64,000 bases of DNA from Polaromonas sp. YR568 (lineage in GTDB: Bacteria > Pseudomonadota > Gammaproteobacteria > Burkholderiales > Burkholderiaceae): NCBI GenBank assembly GCA_945871335.1, contig CAMBWM010000001.1, positions 1 through 64,000 on the forward strand. Direction: 5' to 3'. Position 1 is the first letter of the stretch. The number at the start of each line of letters is the position of its first letter. Below the pieces are notes generated by a model that saw nothing but the letters and a program-made list of their open reading frames with translations, was not told the DNA's origin and did no database searches. A program made the translations under genes and the position numbers. Shown here one piece after another: positions 9,171-17,922 of this stretch.

Positions 9171-10136
9171 ATGTCACTACACCGCCCTGGCCCCATGCGT
9201 CTGCCCGATCGCATCACCCGTCGGCTGAGGCTGCCGCTGATCGCCGCACCCATGCTCGCCGTCTCGGGCGTCGAGCTGGTCGTGGCGGCCTGCCGCAACG
9301 GCGTGATCGGCGCCTTCCCGACGGCCAATGCACGCAGCACCGCGCAGCTCGACCAGTGGCTGAGCGAGATTCACCAGCGCCTGTTCGCCGCACCCGAGGA
9401 AGCCGCTCCCTGCTGCCCCAACCTGATCATGCGATCACCCCGGCTGGCCGAGGACTTGGCCTGCCTGCTGGCCCACCGGGTCGAGCTGGTGATCACCAGC
9501 GTGGGCTCGCCGGCGCCAGTGGTGTCGGCGCTGCACGGCATCGGCTGCTTGGTGCTGGCCGACGTCGCCACGCTGGAACACGCTCGCAAGGCGATTGCCG
9601 CTGGTGCCGACGGCCTGGTGCTGCTCAGCGCCGGTGCCGGTGGGCAGACCGGCTGGCTCAACCCCTTCGCCTTTGTGCGTGCGCTGCGCGCCGAGTACGA
9701 CGGCCCGCTGGTGCTGGCCGGCGGCATCAGCGATGGCGCGGCGCTGCGCGCTGCGGGGATCTTGGGTGCAGACCTGGCCTACATGGGCACGCGATTCATC
9801 GCCAGCCATGAGAGCCTGGCTGCCGACGCCTACAAACAGATGCTGATCGACAGCAGCGCTGACGACGTGCTGCTGACCAAGGCTTTCACCGGACTGGCCA
9901 CCAGCATGCTGCTGCCGTCGATCCGCCGTGCCGGGCTGGACCCCGACAGGCTCGACGAGTTGGTCACGCCCAAAACCGCAGCGCAGATGTTCGGCGGCGC
10001 CGCACAAAACGACGGTCCAAAGCGCTGGAGCGACATTTGGAGCGCCGGCCACAGCGTGTCAGGCGTGCACTCGCTGCAATCGGTGGACGCGCTGGTGGCC
10101 GAGGTCGAGCACCAGTACCACCACGCCATCGCCTGA
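9171..10136 (+). CDS. Nitronate monooxygenase family protein
   Basis: A 321-residue FMN-dependent TIM-barrel protein of the nitronate monooxygenase (2-nitropropane dioxygenase) family. Signatures are LPLIAAPMLAVSG at the N-terminus, GADGLVLLSAGAGGQTG, and LAGGISDGAALRAAGILGADLAYMGTRFIA, which forms the FMN phosphate site. The ATG at 9171 follows the synthetase gene by ten bases. Many members act on substrates other than nitronates, so the name is a family label. Pairing with an acyl-CoA synthetase hints at a role in acid or acyl-CoA metabolism. Confidence 0.88.
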   Translation: MSLHRPGPMRLPDRITRRLRLPLIAAPMLAVSGVELVVAACRNGVIGAFPTANARSTAQLDQWLSEIHQRLFAAPEEAAPCCPNLIMRSPRLAEDLACLLAHRVELVITSVGSPAPVVSALHGIGCLVLADVATLEHARKAIAAGADGLVLLSAGAGGQTGWLNPFAFVRALRAEYDGPLVLAGGISDGAALRAAGILGADLAYMGTRFIASHESLAADAYKQMLIDSSADDVLLTKAFTGLATSMLLPSIRRAGLDPDRLDELVTPKTAAQMFGGAAQNDGPKRWSDIWSAGHSVSGVHSLQSVDALVAEVEHQYHHAIA

Positions 10137-10234
10137 TCTGTCCGGCCCGCTTCAGGCCCTCGGCGCGCGCCAGGTCTAGACCTGGTTATGCTGGTCGGCT
10201 GCGCGATGCGCCCAATCCACCCGAAGGAATCACG

Positions 10235-11194
10235 ATGAAATTGACCCAGACCCTGCTGGCCGGGGCGATCGCGCTCGCGGTCGCCACCAGCGCACAAGCC
10301 CAGGGATTCCCCACCAAGCCGATCCGGGTCGTGGTGACTTTCCCCGCGGCCGGCGCACCCGACATCCTCGCGCGGCTGTTTGCCGACAAAGCCCAGTTCG
10401 GCCAGCCGGTGATGATCGACAACGTGCCAGGCGCGGGCGGCAACATCGGCGCCGACAAGGTCGCCAAGGCACCGGCCGACGGCTACACGCTGGTGATGGC
10501 CACGGTGGGCACGCATTCGATCAATGGCTCGCTCTACCCCAAGATGCCTTACGACATGGTCAAGGACTTCAGCCCGATCGCGCATGTCGCGAGCGCGCCG
10601 AACCTGCTGGTGGTGACCAACGACTTGCCGGTCAAGAGCGTCGCCGAACTGATCAGCTACATGAAGGCCAACCCGAACAAGCTCAGCTTCGGCTCACCTG
10701 GCATCGGCTCATCGGTGCATGTCTCGGGCGAGTTGTTCAAATCCATGACCGGCACAACGATGCAGCATGTGCCTTACAAGGGCCGGCAGTTCGCAATCCC
10801 CGACCTGGTCGGCGGGCAGATCCAGCTGATGTTCGACAACATGCCGTCGGCGCTGCCGATGGCCAAGGACGGCAAGATACGTGCGCTGGCCCAGACCACC
10901 GCCAAGCGATCGCCGGCCGCGCCCGACGTGCCCACGGTGGCCGAGACTGTGCCGGGCTTCGAAGCCACGACCTGGTTCGCGATGTTCGCCCCGGCCGGCA
11001 CGCCGCGCGACGTCGTGATGCGAATCAATGCCGAGATGGTTCGGGTCTTCAAGCTGCCCGAGGTCGTCGACAAGTTGAAGACCCTGGGCCTCGAACCCTG
11101 GATCTCGACGCCTGAGGAGTTGGCCAAGTACCAGGCCAGCGAGATCGTCAAATGGGCCAAGGTCGTCAAGGACTCGGGCGCCAGGGCCGAATAG
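10235..11194 (+). CDS. Bug-family periplasmic solute receptor (TctC-like)
   Basis: A 319-residue solute-binding protein. A Sec signal peptide (MKLTQTLLAGAIALAVATSAQAQ) is followed by the typical FPTKPIRVVVTFPAAGAPD, VMIDNVPGAGGNIGAD and VAKAPADGYT blocks, and HVPYKG in the central domain. GAAGGAAT a few bases before the ATG supports the start. It is the second orphan Bug receptor in the window. It may belong with the acyl-CoA synthetase and monooxygenase genes upstream, but the 98-bp gap allows its own promoter. Confidence 0.92.
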   Translation: MKLTQTLLAGAIALAVATSAQAQGFPTKPIRVVVTFPAAGAPDILARLFADKAQFGQPVMIDNVPGAGGNIGADKVAKAPADGYTLVMATVGTHSINGSLYPKMPYDMVKDFSPIAHVASAPNLLVVTNDLPVKSVAELISYMKANPNKLSFGSPGIGSSVHVSGELFKSMTGTTMQHVPYKGRQFAIPDLVGGQIQLMFDNMPSALPMAKDGKIRALAQTTAKRSPAAPDVPTVAETVPGFEATTWFAMFAPAGTPRDVVMRINAEMVRVFKLPEVVDKLKTLGLEPWISTPEELAKYQASEIVKWAKVVKDSGARAE

Positions 11195-11210
11195 CCCCGC
11201 CGGCCCGGCC

Positions 11211-12221
11211 CTAGAAGATGGTCAGGCTGACCCAATAGCACACTGCGGCCACAAAGGCCGTGGCGGGGATCGTGAAGACCCAGGCCAGCACGATGTTGCC
11301 GGCCACGCCCCAACGCACCGCCGAGGCGTTGCGCACCGAACCCACGCCGACGATCGCACCCGTGATGGTGTGCGTGGTCGACACCGGCACGCCCATCGCG
11401 GTGGCGATGAACAGCGTGATCGCACCGCCTGTCTCGGCGCAAAAACCACCCACCGGCTTGAGCTTGGTGATGCGTTGGCCCATGGTCTTGACGATGCGCC
11501 AACCGCCGAACATCGTGCCCAGGCCGATCGCGGCGTAGCAGACCCAGATCACCCAAGAAGGCGGCATCTTGTCGGCCGCGCCGACATAGCCCGCAGCGAT
11601 CAGCAGCATCCAGATGATGCCGATGGTCTTTTGCGCATCGTTGCCGCCGTGACCCAGCGAATAAGCGCCTGCCGAGACCAGTTGCAGCCGCCTGAACCAA
11701 CGGTCGACCTTCAACGGTGACGCTCGACGGCAGACCCAGGCCACCAGCACCATCATCAAGCCACCGAGCAAGAATCCCAGCAAGGGTGAGATGAAGATGA
11801 AGGCCACCGTCTTCATCACACCGGCGCCGATCAGCTTGCCCGCGCCGGCCTTGGCCATCACCGCGCCGACGATGCCGCCGATCAGCGCATGCGAGCTCGA
11901 CGACGGAATGCCGTAGAACCAGGTGATCAGGTTCCAGGTGATCGCGCCTATCAGCGCGCCGAACACCACGTGGTGGTCGACCACGCCGGGCTGGACGATG
12001 CCTTTGCCGATGGTGGCCGCGACATTGAGGTGAAACACCGCGATCGCCAAGACATTGAAAAACGCCGCGAACAAGACCGCCCGCTGAGGTTTGAGCACCC
12101 CGGTGGAGACGACGGTGGCGATCGAATTGGCGGCGTCGTGAAAGCCGTTCATGAAGTCGAAGCCGACCGCCAGCACGACCAGCAGCACGACAACCCAGAA
12201 GTTGATCTGCAGGCTGTCCAT
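11211..12221 (-). CDS. pit: Low-affinity inorganic phosphate transporter (Pit)
   Basis: A 336-residue inner-membrane protein of the PiT family, which imports metal-phosphate with protons. Both family repeats are visible: GFDMFNG-type FDFMNGFHDAANSIATVVSTGVL at the N-terminus and SLGHGGNDAQKTIGI in the second half. About ten hydrophobic segments are present. It lies downstream of a DUF47 gene, 67 bp away, in the usual DUF47-pit order. The 3' end faces the Bug receptor gene. Confidence 0.94.
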   Translation of the reverse strand: MDSLQINFWVVVLLVVLAVGFDFMNGFHDAANSIATVVSTGVLKPQRAVLFAAFFNVLAIAVFHLNVAATIGKGIVQPGVVDHHVVFGALIGAITWNLITWFYGIPSSSSHALIGGIVGAVMAKAGAGKLIGAGVMKTVAFIFISPLLGFLLGGLMMVLVAWVCRRASPLKVDRWFRRLQLVSAGAYSLGHGGNDAQKTIGIIWMLLIAAGYVGAADKMPPSWVIWVCYAAIGLGTMFGGWRIVKTMGQRITKLKPVGGFCAETGGAITLFIATAMGVPVSTTHTITGAIVGVGSVRNASAVRWGVAGNIVLAWVFTIPATAFVAAVCYWVSLTIF

Positions 12222-12288
12222 GCTCAGTTCAATCCAGTCTCAGCGCCAGCCCTCGGGTCTGGCGATCGCACCAGCGCTTGCACAGCGA

Positions 12289-12936
12289 TCACGAGTTCTC
12301 GAGGACGATGCCCTCGACGATGTTCGCAACGTCCTCGCAGCGGTCGGAGATCGACTCCAGGTGTTCATACACCGCCTTGAGTTTGATCAGTTCGCGCACC
12401 TCGATGTTGTCGCGAAACAGCTTGCTCATCGCCGAGCGCATCACCCGGTCGGCGTCGCTCTCGAGACGATCGATCTCCTCGCAGGTCTTGAGTGCAGCCT
12501 CGGCCACGCTGGGCTGGCTGAGCTTGGGCAGCAGGGTGACCACATGCTGGACCCGCTCACAGCACTTGGTCGAGATCTCGCCAAGCCGGATCACGTCTTC
12601 GCTGACGCTCTTCAAGTCGTACAGAGACATCACCTCGCTAGAGTCCTGCAGCAGGTCAAGGATGTCGTCCATCGCATTGATCAGGCCATGGATCTGCTCG
12701 CGATCGATCGGCGTGATGAAGGTCTTGTGCAGCAGGCGGTGAACTTCGGCCGTGACCCGGTCTGCCAACTTCTCAGCCGCGTCGACCTCGGCCGCATATT
12801 TCTCGCGCAAGGTCTGGTCGCTGTAGTTCTGCACCATCGCCATGAATGCGCGAGCGCCGGTCACGATATGCCGGCCGTGGTCGTTGAAGAGTTCAAAGAA
12901 ATTGCCCTCGCGGGGCAGCAACTTGCCGAAAAACAT
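12289..12936 (-). CDS. DUF47 family Pit accessory protein
   Basis: A 215-residue, largely helical PhoU-like protein of the DUF47 family (TIGR00153). Members are encoded beside pit genes and are thought to modulate phosphate uptake. It starts MFFGKLLPREGNFFELF, and C-terminal helices contain SISDRCEDVANIVEGIVLE, the metal-cluster-like motif shared with PhoU. The ATG at 12936 has a strong GGAGACCTCCCC just ahead of it. A triple Pho-box-like repeat lies about 50 bp upstream. Confidence 0.92.
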   Translation of the reverse strand: MFFGKLLPREGNFFELFNDHGRHIVTGARAFMAMVQNYSDQTLREKYAAEVDAAEKLADRVTAEVHRLLHKTFITPIDREQIHGLINAMDDILDLLQDSSEVMSLYDLKSVSEDVIRLGEISTKCCERVQHVVTLLPKLSQPSVAEAALKTCEEIDRLESDADRVMRSAMSKLFRDNIEVRELIKLKAVYEHLESISDRCEDVANIVEGIVLENS

Positions 12937-12984
12937 GGGGAGGTCTCCGAGGGATAGGCCAGGCGCCGGCGATGGACACAAGAA

Positions 12985-13013
12985 CCGTCAGACAACAGTC
13001 ATCGACCTGTCAC
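12985..13013 (+). promoter_or_regulatory. Possible Pho box upstream of DUF47-pit
   Basis: Three direct repeats with 11-bp periodicity: CCGTCAG (12985), CAGTCAT (12996) and CTGTCAC (13007), each separated by four bases. The PhoB consensus is CTGTCAT-N4-CTGTCAC. The array reads on the plus strand, opposite to the pit operon. In Sinorhizobium meliloti, orfA-pit is repressed through a Pho box, so repression is conceivable here. Presence of PhoB is not shown in this window. Confidence 0.4.
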
Positions 13014-13099
13014 ACAAACATTGTAAGGAGCATCAAGGCGCGCGACCTTTATACGATTAAATCGCTATCAGTGACGGAAAATAAAGTAAACAGCGCCAA

Positions 13100-13294
13100 T
13101 CAGGCAAAACCTGCCTCTAGAAAATCCAGTTTCAGCGCTTGGCCCAGCGCCAACAGCGCCAATAGCGCAAACGGCGTAAACAGCGTAAACGGCGTAAACG
13201 GCACGACCACCGCCCGCGTGATCAGCGCCTGCGTGATCCTGAGCTGGACCAGCAAGCCGACGGTCTGCAGGCCGACGGGCCGCTTGGCGATCAT
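13100..13294 (-). CDS. Small hydrophobic ORF coupled to folK (doubtful)
   Basis: A 64-residue frame whose ATG overlaps the folK stop as ATGA (13291-13294), the arrangement used by real coupled genes in this window. It starts MIAKRPVGLQTVGLLVQL, and its hydrophobic middle comes from a 9-bp tandem repeat (13146-13199), read as PFTPFTLFTPFALLALLA. I know no homologous family. The overlap is suggestive, but the repeat-derived sequence could be fortuitous. Confidence 0.3.
   Translation of the reverse strand: MIAKRPVGLQTVGLLVQLRITQALITRAVVVPFTPFTLFTPFALLALLALGQALKLDFLEAGFA
13146..13199. repeat. 9-bp tandem repeat, six units
   Basis: Six contiguous 9-bp units of the form RGCGYMAAY (AGCGCCAAC, AGCGCCAAT, AGCGCAAAC, GGCGTAAAC, AGCGTAAAC, GGCGTAAAC). 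Because each unit is three codons, changes in copy number would keep any reading frame. It lies between folK and the DUF47 gene. Confidence 0.85.
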
Positions 13295-13788
13295 GGTGTG
13301 CCGAGTTTTTCCAGGCGTTGATCCGCGGTCGCGGGCAAATGCGCGGCCAGCAGCCCCAGGCCGGGAGCGACCAGCGTCGGGCAGAGCTCGAGCAAGGGTT
13401 GCAGCACAAAGGCGCGCTGGTGCAGTCTCGGATGCGGCAGTGTCAGCGTCACGCTGGCGAGCACCGCTTCGCCATGCAGCAGCAGGTCCAGGTCCAGCGT
13501 TCGCGGCGCATGCCGGTAGGAGCGCTGGCGGCCAAATGACTGCTCGATCGCCTGCAGCGCGGCCAGCAAGGACTGCGGCGTCAACAAGGTGTCGATCCCC
13601 GCGACGGCGTTGAGGTAATCCGGTCCGAGGGCGTCGATCGGTGCGCTGCGGTACTGGGCCGAGGCCTGCACCAGCGCGCAGCCGGGCAAGGCCGCCAGCG
13701 CGTCCAGCGCGGCGTGCAGCGTGGCGCTGGCGTCGCCGAGGTTGGCGCCTAGACCGATGTAAGCGCGCTTCGTTACCAGATCAGGCAT
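13291..13788 (-). CDS. folK: HPPK, 6-hydroxymethyl-dihydropterin pyrophosphokinase
   Basis: A 165-residue FolK, which transfers pyrophosphate from ATP to 6-hydroxymethyl-7,8-dihydropterin in folate synthesis. Seen are YIGLGANLGD at the N-terminus, the substrate loop YRSAPI, the signature RTLDLDLLLHG (the two aspartates bind magnesium) and LPHPRLHQRAFVLQPL. The length is normal. It lies 23 bp downstream of pcnB and completes the hda-HAD-pcnB-folK order usual in Burkholderiales. Confidence 0.96.
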   Translation of the reverse strand: MPDLVTKRAYIGLGANLGDASATLHAALDALAALPGCALVQASAQYRSAPIDALGPDYLNAVAGIDTLLTPQSLLAALQAIEQSFGRQRSYRHAPRTLDLDLLLHGEAVLASVTLTLPHPRLHQRAFVLQPLLELCPTLVAPGLGLLAAHLPATADQRLEKLGTP

Positions 13789-13811
13789 GCGTCGGCAACG
13801 CGACCTGGGTT

Positions 13812-15458
13812 TCAGGTCTCGGAAGTTGCTGCGCCGGTTGCCGCCCCCGACGCCCCCAACGCACCGGCGGGCTTGCGCCGACGCCGGCGCCTCTTGCGCG
13901 CTGGGGCATCGACAGCGGAGGCATCGGCATCGTCAGCTTCGTCGTCTTGCTCGCGCTCGGCGCTGGCTTGCGCCGCAGCTGTCTCGTGCGCCGCGTCAGC
14001 TGGGTCCGCAGGCTTGGCGCCACGCGGCGCGGCCTTGCGGGGGCGCTGGGCTTCACGCGCTGCGACCAGCAGGGCTTCGCGCTCCTCGTCGCTGCCCAAG
14101 GAAAAATCTTCCCACCATTCGGCGAGTTCAACCGGCGCTTCGCCGACATCGGCGCGAAGCCGCAGGAAGTCGAAAGCGGCGCGAAATCGCACCTGCTCGA
14201 TCAACGAGAAAGCGGTATTGGACTGGCGGCGCTCGAAGCGCGGCTGCATCATCCAGATCTCGCGCATGTCAGCGCCGAGCTTGCCGCCGCCCGAGATGTC
14301 GCCGATGCGCGCGGCAAACACCGCGTCCACCGCCTGCTGCAACGCAGGCACGGTGGCCTCGCCTGCAGCCCGGCGCTGTTGCCAGCCTGCCAGCACGTCG
14401 TGCCACAGCAAGCAAGACAGCAAAAAGCTGGGCGCCACCGGTTTGCCTTCACCAACACGGCGGTCGGTGTCCATCAGCGCCTGGCGGATGAACTCCTGTT
14501 TTTGGGCATGTTCCTGCGGCGTGCTGTGTCCCTCGGCAAACACCGCGTCGAGCACCGGGAAAACGCTGCGATGCAGGTTCTGGCGTTGGAGCTCGGCGAT
14601 GCTGGCCAGCGCATGACCGGTCTGCAGCAGCTTGATCATCTCGTCGAACATGCGTGAGACCGGCACGTTGGCCAGCAGCGGCGCGGTCTCGGCGATCGGC
14701 GCATAAGTGCTGGGCGCGAAATCGAAGCCCAGCTTGGCGGCAAAGCGTACCGCGCGGATGATGCGAACCGGGTCTTCGCGGTAGCGGGTGGCCGGGTCGC
14801 CGATCAGCCGCAGCAGCCTGGCCTTCACGTCGGCGATACCGCCGTGGTAGTCGACGACGATACGCGTCTCGGGGTCGTAGTACATCGCGTTGATCGTGAA
14901 GTCGCGGCGCGCGGCGTCCTCGATCTGCGGACCCCAGACGTTGTCGCGCAACACCCGGCCGCTGGCGTCCACCGCATGGGCCGAACCGGCCAACGCGGCT
15001 TTGCTGGTCTTCTCGTTGCCCGCCACCTGGGTGGCCTCGCTGTTGTCCATGTAGGCGCGAAAGGTCGAAACCTCGATCACCTCATGGTCACGGCCGCGAC
15101 CGTGGACGACGTGGACGATGCGAAAGCGCCGCCCGATGATGAAGGCGCGCCTGAACAAACCCTTGACCTGCTCGGGCGTGGCGTCGGTGGCGACATCAAA
15201 GTCCTTGGGCCGCAGCCCCACCAGCAGGTCACGCACCGCACCGCCCACCACATAGGCCTGGAAACCGGCTTGCTGCAAGGTGCGAACCACCTTGACCGCC
15301 CGGTCGTCGACCAGTGACGGGTCGATGCCGTGCTGGCTGGCCGGCACCTCGACCCGATGGCCTTGCGGTATGACGGGCGCTGCAGCGACGATGGCCGACT
15401 CGGGTGTCGCAGCCGGCGCGGACTTGCCCAGCAAACGACTGATGAACTTCTTGATCAT
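13812..15458 (-). CDS. pcnB: Poly(A) polymerase I
   Basis: A 548-residue poly(A) polymerase, which adds 3' adenosine tails to RNA and so promotes decay. The nucleotidyltransferase core has AYVVGGAVRDLLVG and KDFDVATDATPEQ (catalytic aspartates in DFDVATD), followed by RDFTINAMYYDP and RYREDPVRIIRAVRFAAKLGF. The C-terminus is very basic (ARKRRRRRRK), as expected for RNA binding. The start at 15458 (MIKKFISRLLGK) overlaps the stop of the upstream HAD phosphatase gene as ATGA. A longer upstream extension is therefore rejected. Confidence 0.95.
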   Translation of the reverse strand: MIKKFISRLLGKSAPAATPESAIVAAAPVIPQGHRVEVPASQHGIDPSLVDDRAVKVVRTLQQAGFQAYVVGGAVRDLLVGLRPKDFDVATDATPEQVKGLFRRAFIIGRRFRIVHVVHGRGRDHEVIEVSTFRAYMDNSEATQVAGNEKTSKAALAGSAHAVDASGRVLRDNVWGPQIEDAARRDFTINAMYYDPETRIVVDYHGGIADVKARLLRLIGDPATRYREDPVRIIRAVRFAAKLGFDFAPSTYAPIAETAPLLANVPVSRMFDEMIKLLQTGHALASIAELQRQNLHRSVFPVLDAVFAEGHSTPQEHAQKQEFIRQALMDTDRRVGEGKPVAPSFLLSCLLWHDVLAGWQQRRAAGEATVPALQQAVDAVFAARIGDISGGGKLGADMREIWMMQPRFERRQSNTAFSLIEQVRFRAAFDFLRLRADVGEAPVELAEWWEDFSLGSDEEREALLVAAREAQRPRKAAPRGAKPADPADAAHETAAAQASAEREQDDEADDADASAVDAPARKRRRRRRKPAGALGASGAATGAATSET

Positions 15459-16123
15459 GCAAACAACCTCAGGATGCGCCAGCCGCGCTGCAGGGCGATC
15501 GCCTCTAGCGCTGGACTGGGGTTGGTGGCCACCGGCTCGCTCACGATCTCGAGCAGCGGCAGGTCGTTGGTGGAATCGCTGTAGAACACACTGTGCTCTA
15601 CATCGCTCAAACGCTGGCCCAGCCCGGCCAGCCAATCGTGGACACGCTCGATCTTGCCCTCGCGGAACGAGGGCACGCCCCGGATGCGGCCGGTGGCCAT
15701 GCCGTCAACGCCGCGTTCGAGCTCGACCGCCAGCAGATGCTCGACACCCAGCGCATCGGCGATCGGTCGGGTGATGAACTCATTGGTCGCGGTGACGATC
15801 GCGACCAGATCGCCGGCGGCGCGGTGCAAGTCGAGCAGCGCACGTGCGGCAGGCAGCAACTGCGGCGCCATCACCTCGGCCATGAACCTGGCGCTGACGG
15901 CAAGCTGCTCGTCCAGACCCCGCTCGCGCCAAGCCAGGGTGCTGAAATCGATGTACTCAGCGATATCCAGGCAACCTGCCAGGTACTGGCGATAGAACTC
16001 ATCGTTGCGGCGGCGGTGCAGTTCGCCCTCGGTCCAACCCTGGGTGACCATGAACTCGCCGAAAGCGTGGTCGGAATCGCCGGCGATCAAGGTGCCATCG
16101 AGATCGAACAGCGCGAGCCTCAT
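15455..16123 (-). CDS. HAD-IB family phosphatase (SerB-like)
   Basis: A 222-residue haloacid dehalogenase superfamily IB hydrolase. Motif I is FDLDGT near the N-terminus (nucleophile and acid aspartates), motif II is the TATN of VAIVTATNEFI, and motifs III/IV are FREGK and YSDSTNDLPLL. These make an active phosphatase likely, with a small phosphomonoester such as phosphoserine as substrate. It overlaps both neighbours by four bases (hda upstream, pcnB downstream), so the three are translationally coupled. Confidence 0.92.
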   Translation of the reverse strand: MRLALFDLDGTLIAGDSDHAFGEFMVTQGWTEGELHRRRNDEFYRQYLAGCLDIAEYIDFSTLAWRERGLDEQLAVSARFMAEVMAPQLLPAARALLDLHRAAGDLVAIVTATNEFITRPIADALGVEHLLAVELERGVDGMATGRIRGVPSFREGKIERVHDWLAGLGQRLSDVEHSVFYSDSTNDLPLLEIVSEPVATNPSPALEAIALQRGWRILRLFA

Positions 16124-16818
16124 TCGGCGACCTCCAGCGCAGGCGGGCGCTCCTCGGCCAGCATCCGCTTGAGCAAGGGCACGGTGACCAGGCGCTGATG
16201 CGCCAGCGCGTAGCCATCGAGCCGGGTCAGCAAGTCCATCAAGTAGCCCATGTCACGCTGCAAATGCGTCAACAGATAGTCCATCACCTCGTCCGAAAGA
16301 AGAATGCCACGTCGGTCGGCCTCGCGGCGCAGCGCCGCGCGGGTCTCGGCCTCGGCCAAGGCCTGCAGTGCAAACACATGGCCCCAGCCCAGCCGGGTGC
16401 GCAGGTCGTCGCGCAGTTTCAGGTCCACCGGCGGCCAGCGACCCGCCCCCACCCACTGCACGCCATGGGCTCCTGCCTCGACAAACAGTGCAAACGCCGC
16501 CTGTTGCTGCTGGGGGTCTAGCGCCTCGCAGTCGTCGACCAGCACCAGGCGCCAGGCTTCGTCCAGCACCCAGGGCAGCGGCGTGGCGGCGTCGAACCAG
16601 CCGACCCGGGCGCCCTCGAGCTGTTGCTGGCTGACCAGCGCCCGCAGCAACCGGGTCTTGCCCGTGCCCACAGCGCCCCAGAGGTAGACCGGCGCAACAG
16701 CGACCCGGTTCAAACCCAGTTCGCGCAGGTGCTGCACAGCGGCCGCATTGCGACCCACCACCAGGTTGTCGAAGCCGTCGGCCGGCGCTGGGCTGATCGG
16801 CAAGGGCAACTGCTTCAT
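16120..16818 (-). CDS. hda: DnaA regulatory inactivator Hda
   Basis: A 232-residue DnaA-like AAA+ protein. In Escherichia coli, Hda bound to the loaded sliding clamp drives ATP hydrolysis on DnaA and so prevents re-initiation. The N-terminus MKQLPLPI carries the clamp-binding motif. Walker A is WGAVGTGKTRLLRAL and Walker B is LVLVDDCEAL. It lacks the DnaA DNA-binding domain, as Hda should. The start at 16818 puts the clamp motif at the very N-terminus, as in homologues; an ATG at 16839 would add seven residues. Confidence 0.93.
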   Translation of the reverse strand: MKQLPLPISPAPADGFDNLVVGRNAAAVQHLRELGLNRVAVAPVYLWGAVGTGKTRLLRALVSQQQLEGARVGWFDAATPLPWVLDEAWRLVLVDDCEALDPQQQQAAFALFVEAGAHGVQWVGAGRWPPVDLKLRDDLRTRLGWGHVFALQALAEAETRAALRREADRRGILLSDEVMDYLLTHLQRDMGYLMDLLTRLDGYALAHQRLVTVPLLKRMLAEERPPALEVAE

Positions 16819-17046
16819 CGCAGGCGCGCACCCCAGCAAGGCGGCGTCAATGACGTGTCGCCAAGGGGCTCAGTCCGGTTCAGGGTTGGGCGTTGGGCAG
16901 GGATGAACTTCATCAACTAGGCTTGGGCCAGCGGCCCGATCTCGGTCAGGTCCGACCGCAAGAGCAGGCCTGGACCCGGTTGCGCCAAGTCATCTCGGCG
17001 CGGTGCACCAGAGGCGAACTCGAGTACCTCATTGTATGAGTCCGAC

Positions 17047-17919
17047 TCAAAGTGGCCGTGGCGCCCCGCCGCGCTGCAATTCGGCCAGCCGTTCGCGCAG
17101 CGCTGGCGCGTCGGCGGCATCGGGCCTGGCCGAAAGATAGGCCGACAGATCGTCGGCAGCATCGGCCGGGCGGCCCAGCTCGGCCCAGGTCAGACCGCGG
17201 TCGCGCAGTTGCTCTGCATCTTGAGGCAGCAGCAGCACCAGACGCTGCTGCACCGCCAGCAGCCGCGGCCAGTCCTCGGCTGTGTGGGCGATTTCCTTCA
17301 AATTGAACAGCAGCCTTGCCAGCACGTCGCGCGCCGGCGCAGCCTGCAGGAACAAGCCCAGCGGCACCTCGAAATCCCCGGCCAGCCCCTGTCGGGCACG
17401 GTAAGGGCTGAGCCGCTCGTCAAGTTCCTCACGCGACAAAGAGCGCCCGTTGAAAGGGTCGACCACCACCTCGCCTTGCGGCAAGCGCAGCTTGATCAGG
17501 AAATGGCCTGGAAACGACACCCCGCGCGCCGTCAGCCCGATCTGCGAGGCCAGCTCGCAATACAGCAAGGCCAGCGTGATCGGGATGCCGTGCCGCGTGG
17601 CCAGCACCTGGTGCAGGTAGCTGTTGCCGCGGTCGTAGTAATTGTTGACGTTGCCGGCAAATCCCAACTCGACGAAGAAGTAATGGTTCAGCGACTGCAG
17701 CCGGCGCAGCGCCGATGCATCGGCGGGCAACCTGGCCTTGAGCTTGGCCGCCAGCCCATCGATCTCGGCCAGCACCGCCTGCACATCGAGTTCGGGGTGG
17801 TCGTCCTGCGCCACACAGATCGCTGCCTCAAGCAGCGCAAAGCCTTCGTCCTCAGCCACCAGCGCAGCGAAATACCCCAAGACAGTGGGCGGGGCCAGTG
17901 GCCAAGGACTCGTCGCCAT
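17047..17919 (-). CDS. SirB1-family transglutaminase-like protein
   Basis: A 290-residue SirB1-family protein with a transglutaminase-like fold and C-terminal TPR-like helices. Recognisable blocks are YYDRGNSYLHQVLATRHGIPITLALLY and GVSFPGHFLIKL, followed by VVDPFNGR. The transglutaminase Cys-His-Asp triad is only partly matched (H and D are present, the Cys is not obvious), so enzymatic activity is uncertain. It starts three bases after the murJ stop, in the same operon. The upstream gap 16819-17046 shows nothing clear. Confidence 0.88.
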   Translation of the reverse strand: MATSPWPLAPPTVLGYFAALVAEDEGFALLEAAICVAQDDHPELDVQAVLAEIDGLAAKLKARLPADASALRRLQSLNHYFFVELGFAGNVNNYYDRGNSYLHQVLATRHGIPITLALLYCELASQIGLTARGVSFPGHFLIKLRLPQGEVVVDPFNGRSLSREELDERLSPYRARQGLAGDFEVPLGLFLQAAPARDVLARLLFNLKEIAHTAEDWPRLLAVQQRLVLLLPQDAEQLRDRGLTWAELGRPADAADDLSAYLSARPDAADAPALRERLAELQRGGAPRPL

Positions 17920-17922
17920 CGT

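Noticed and set aside
13146..13199. The 9-bp tandem repeat as iteron or replication origin
   Set aside because: Units are short, no replication gene is near, and spacing does not fit iterons of about 20 bp.
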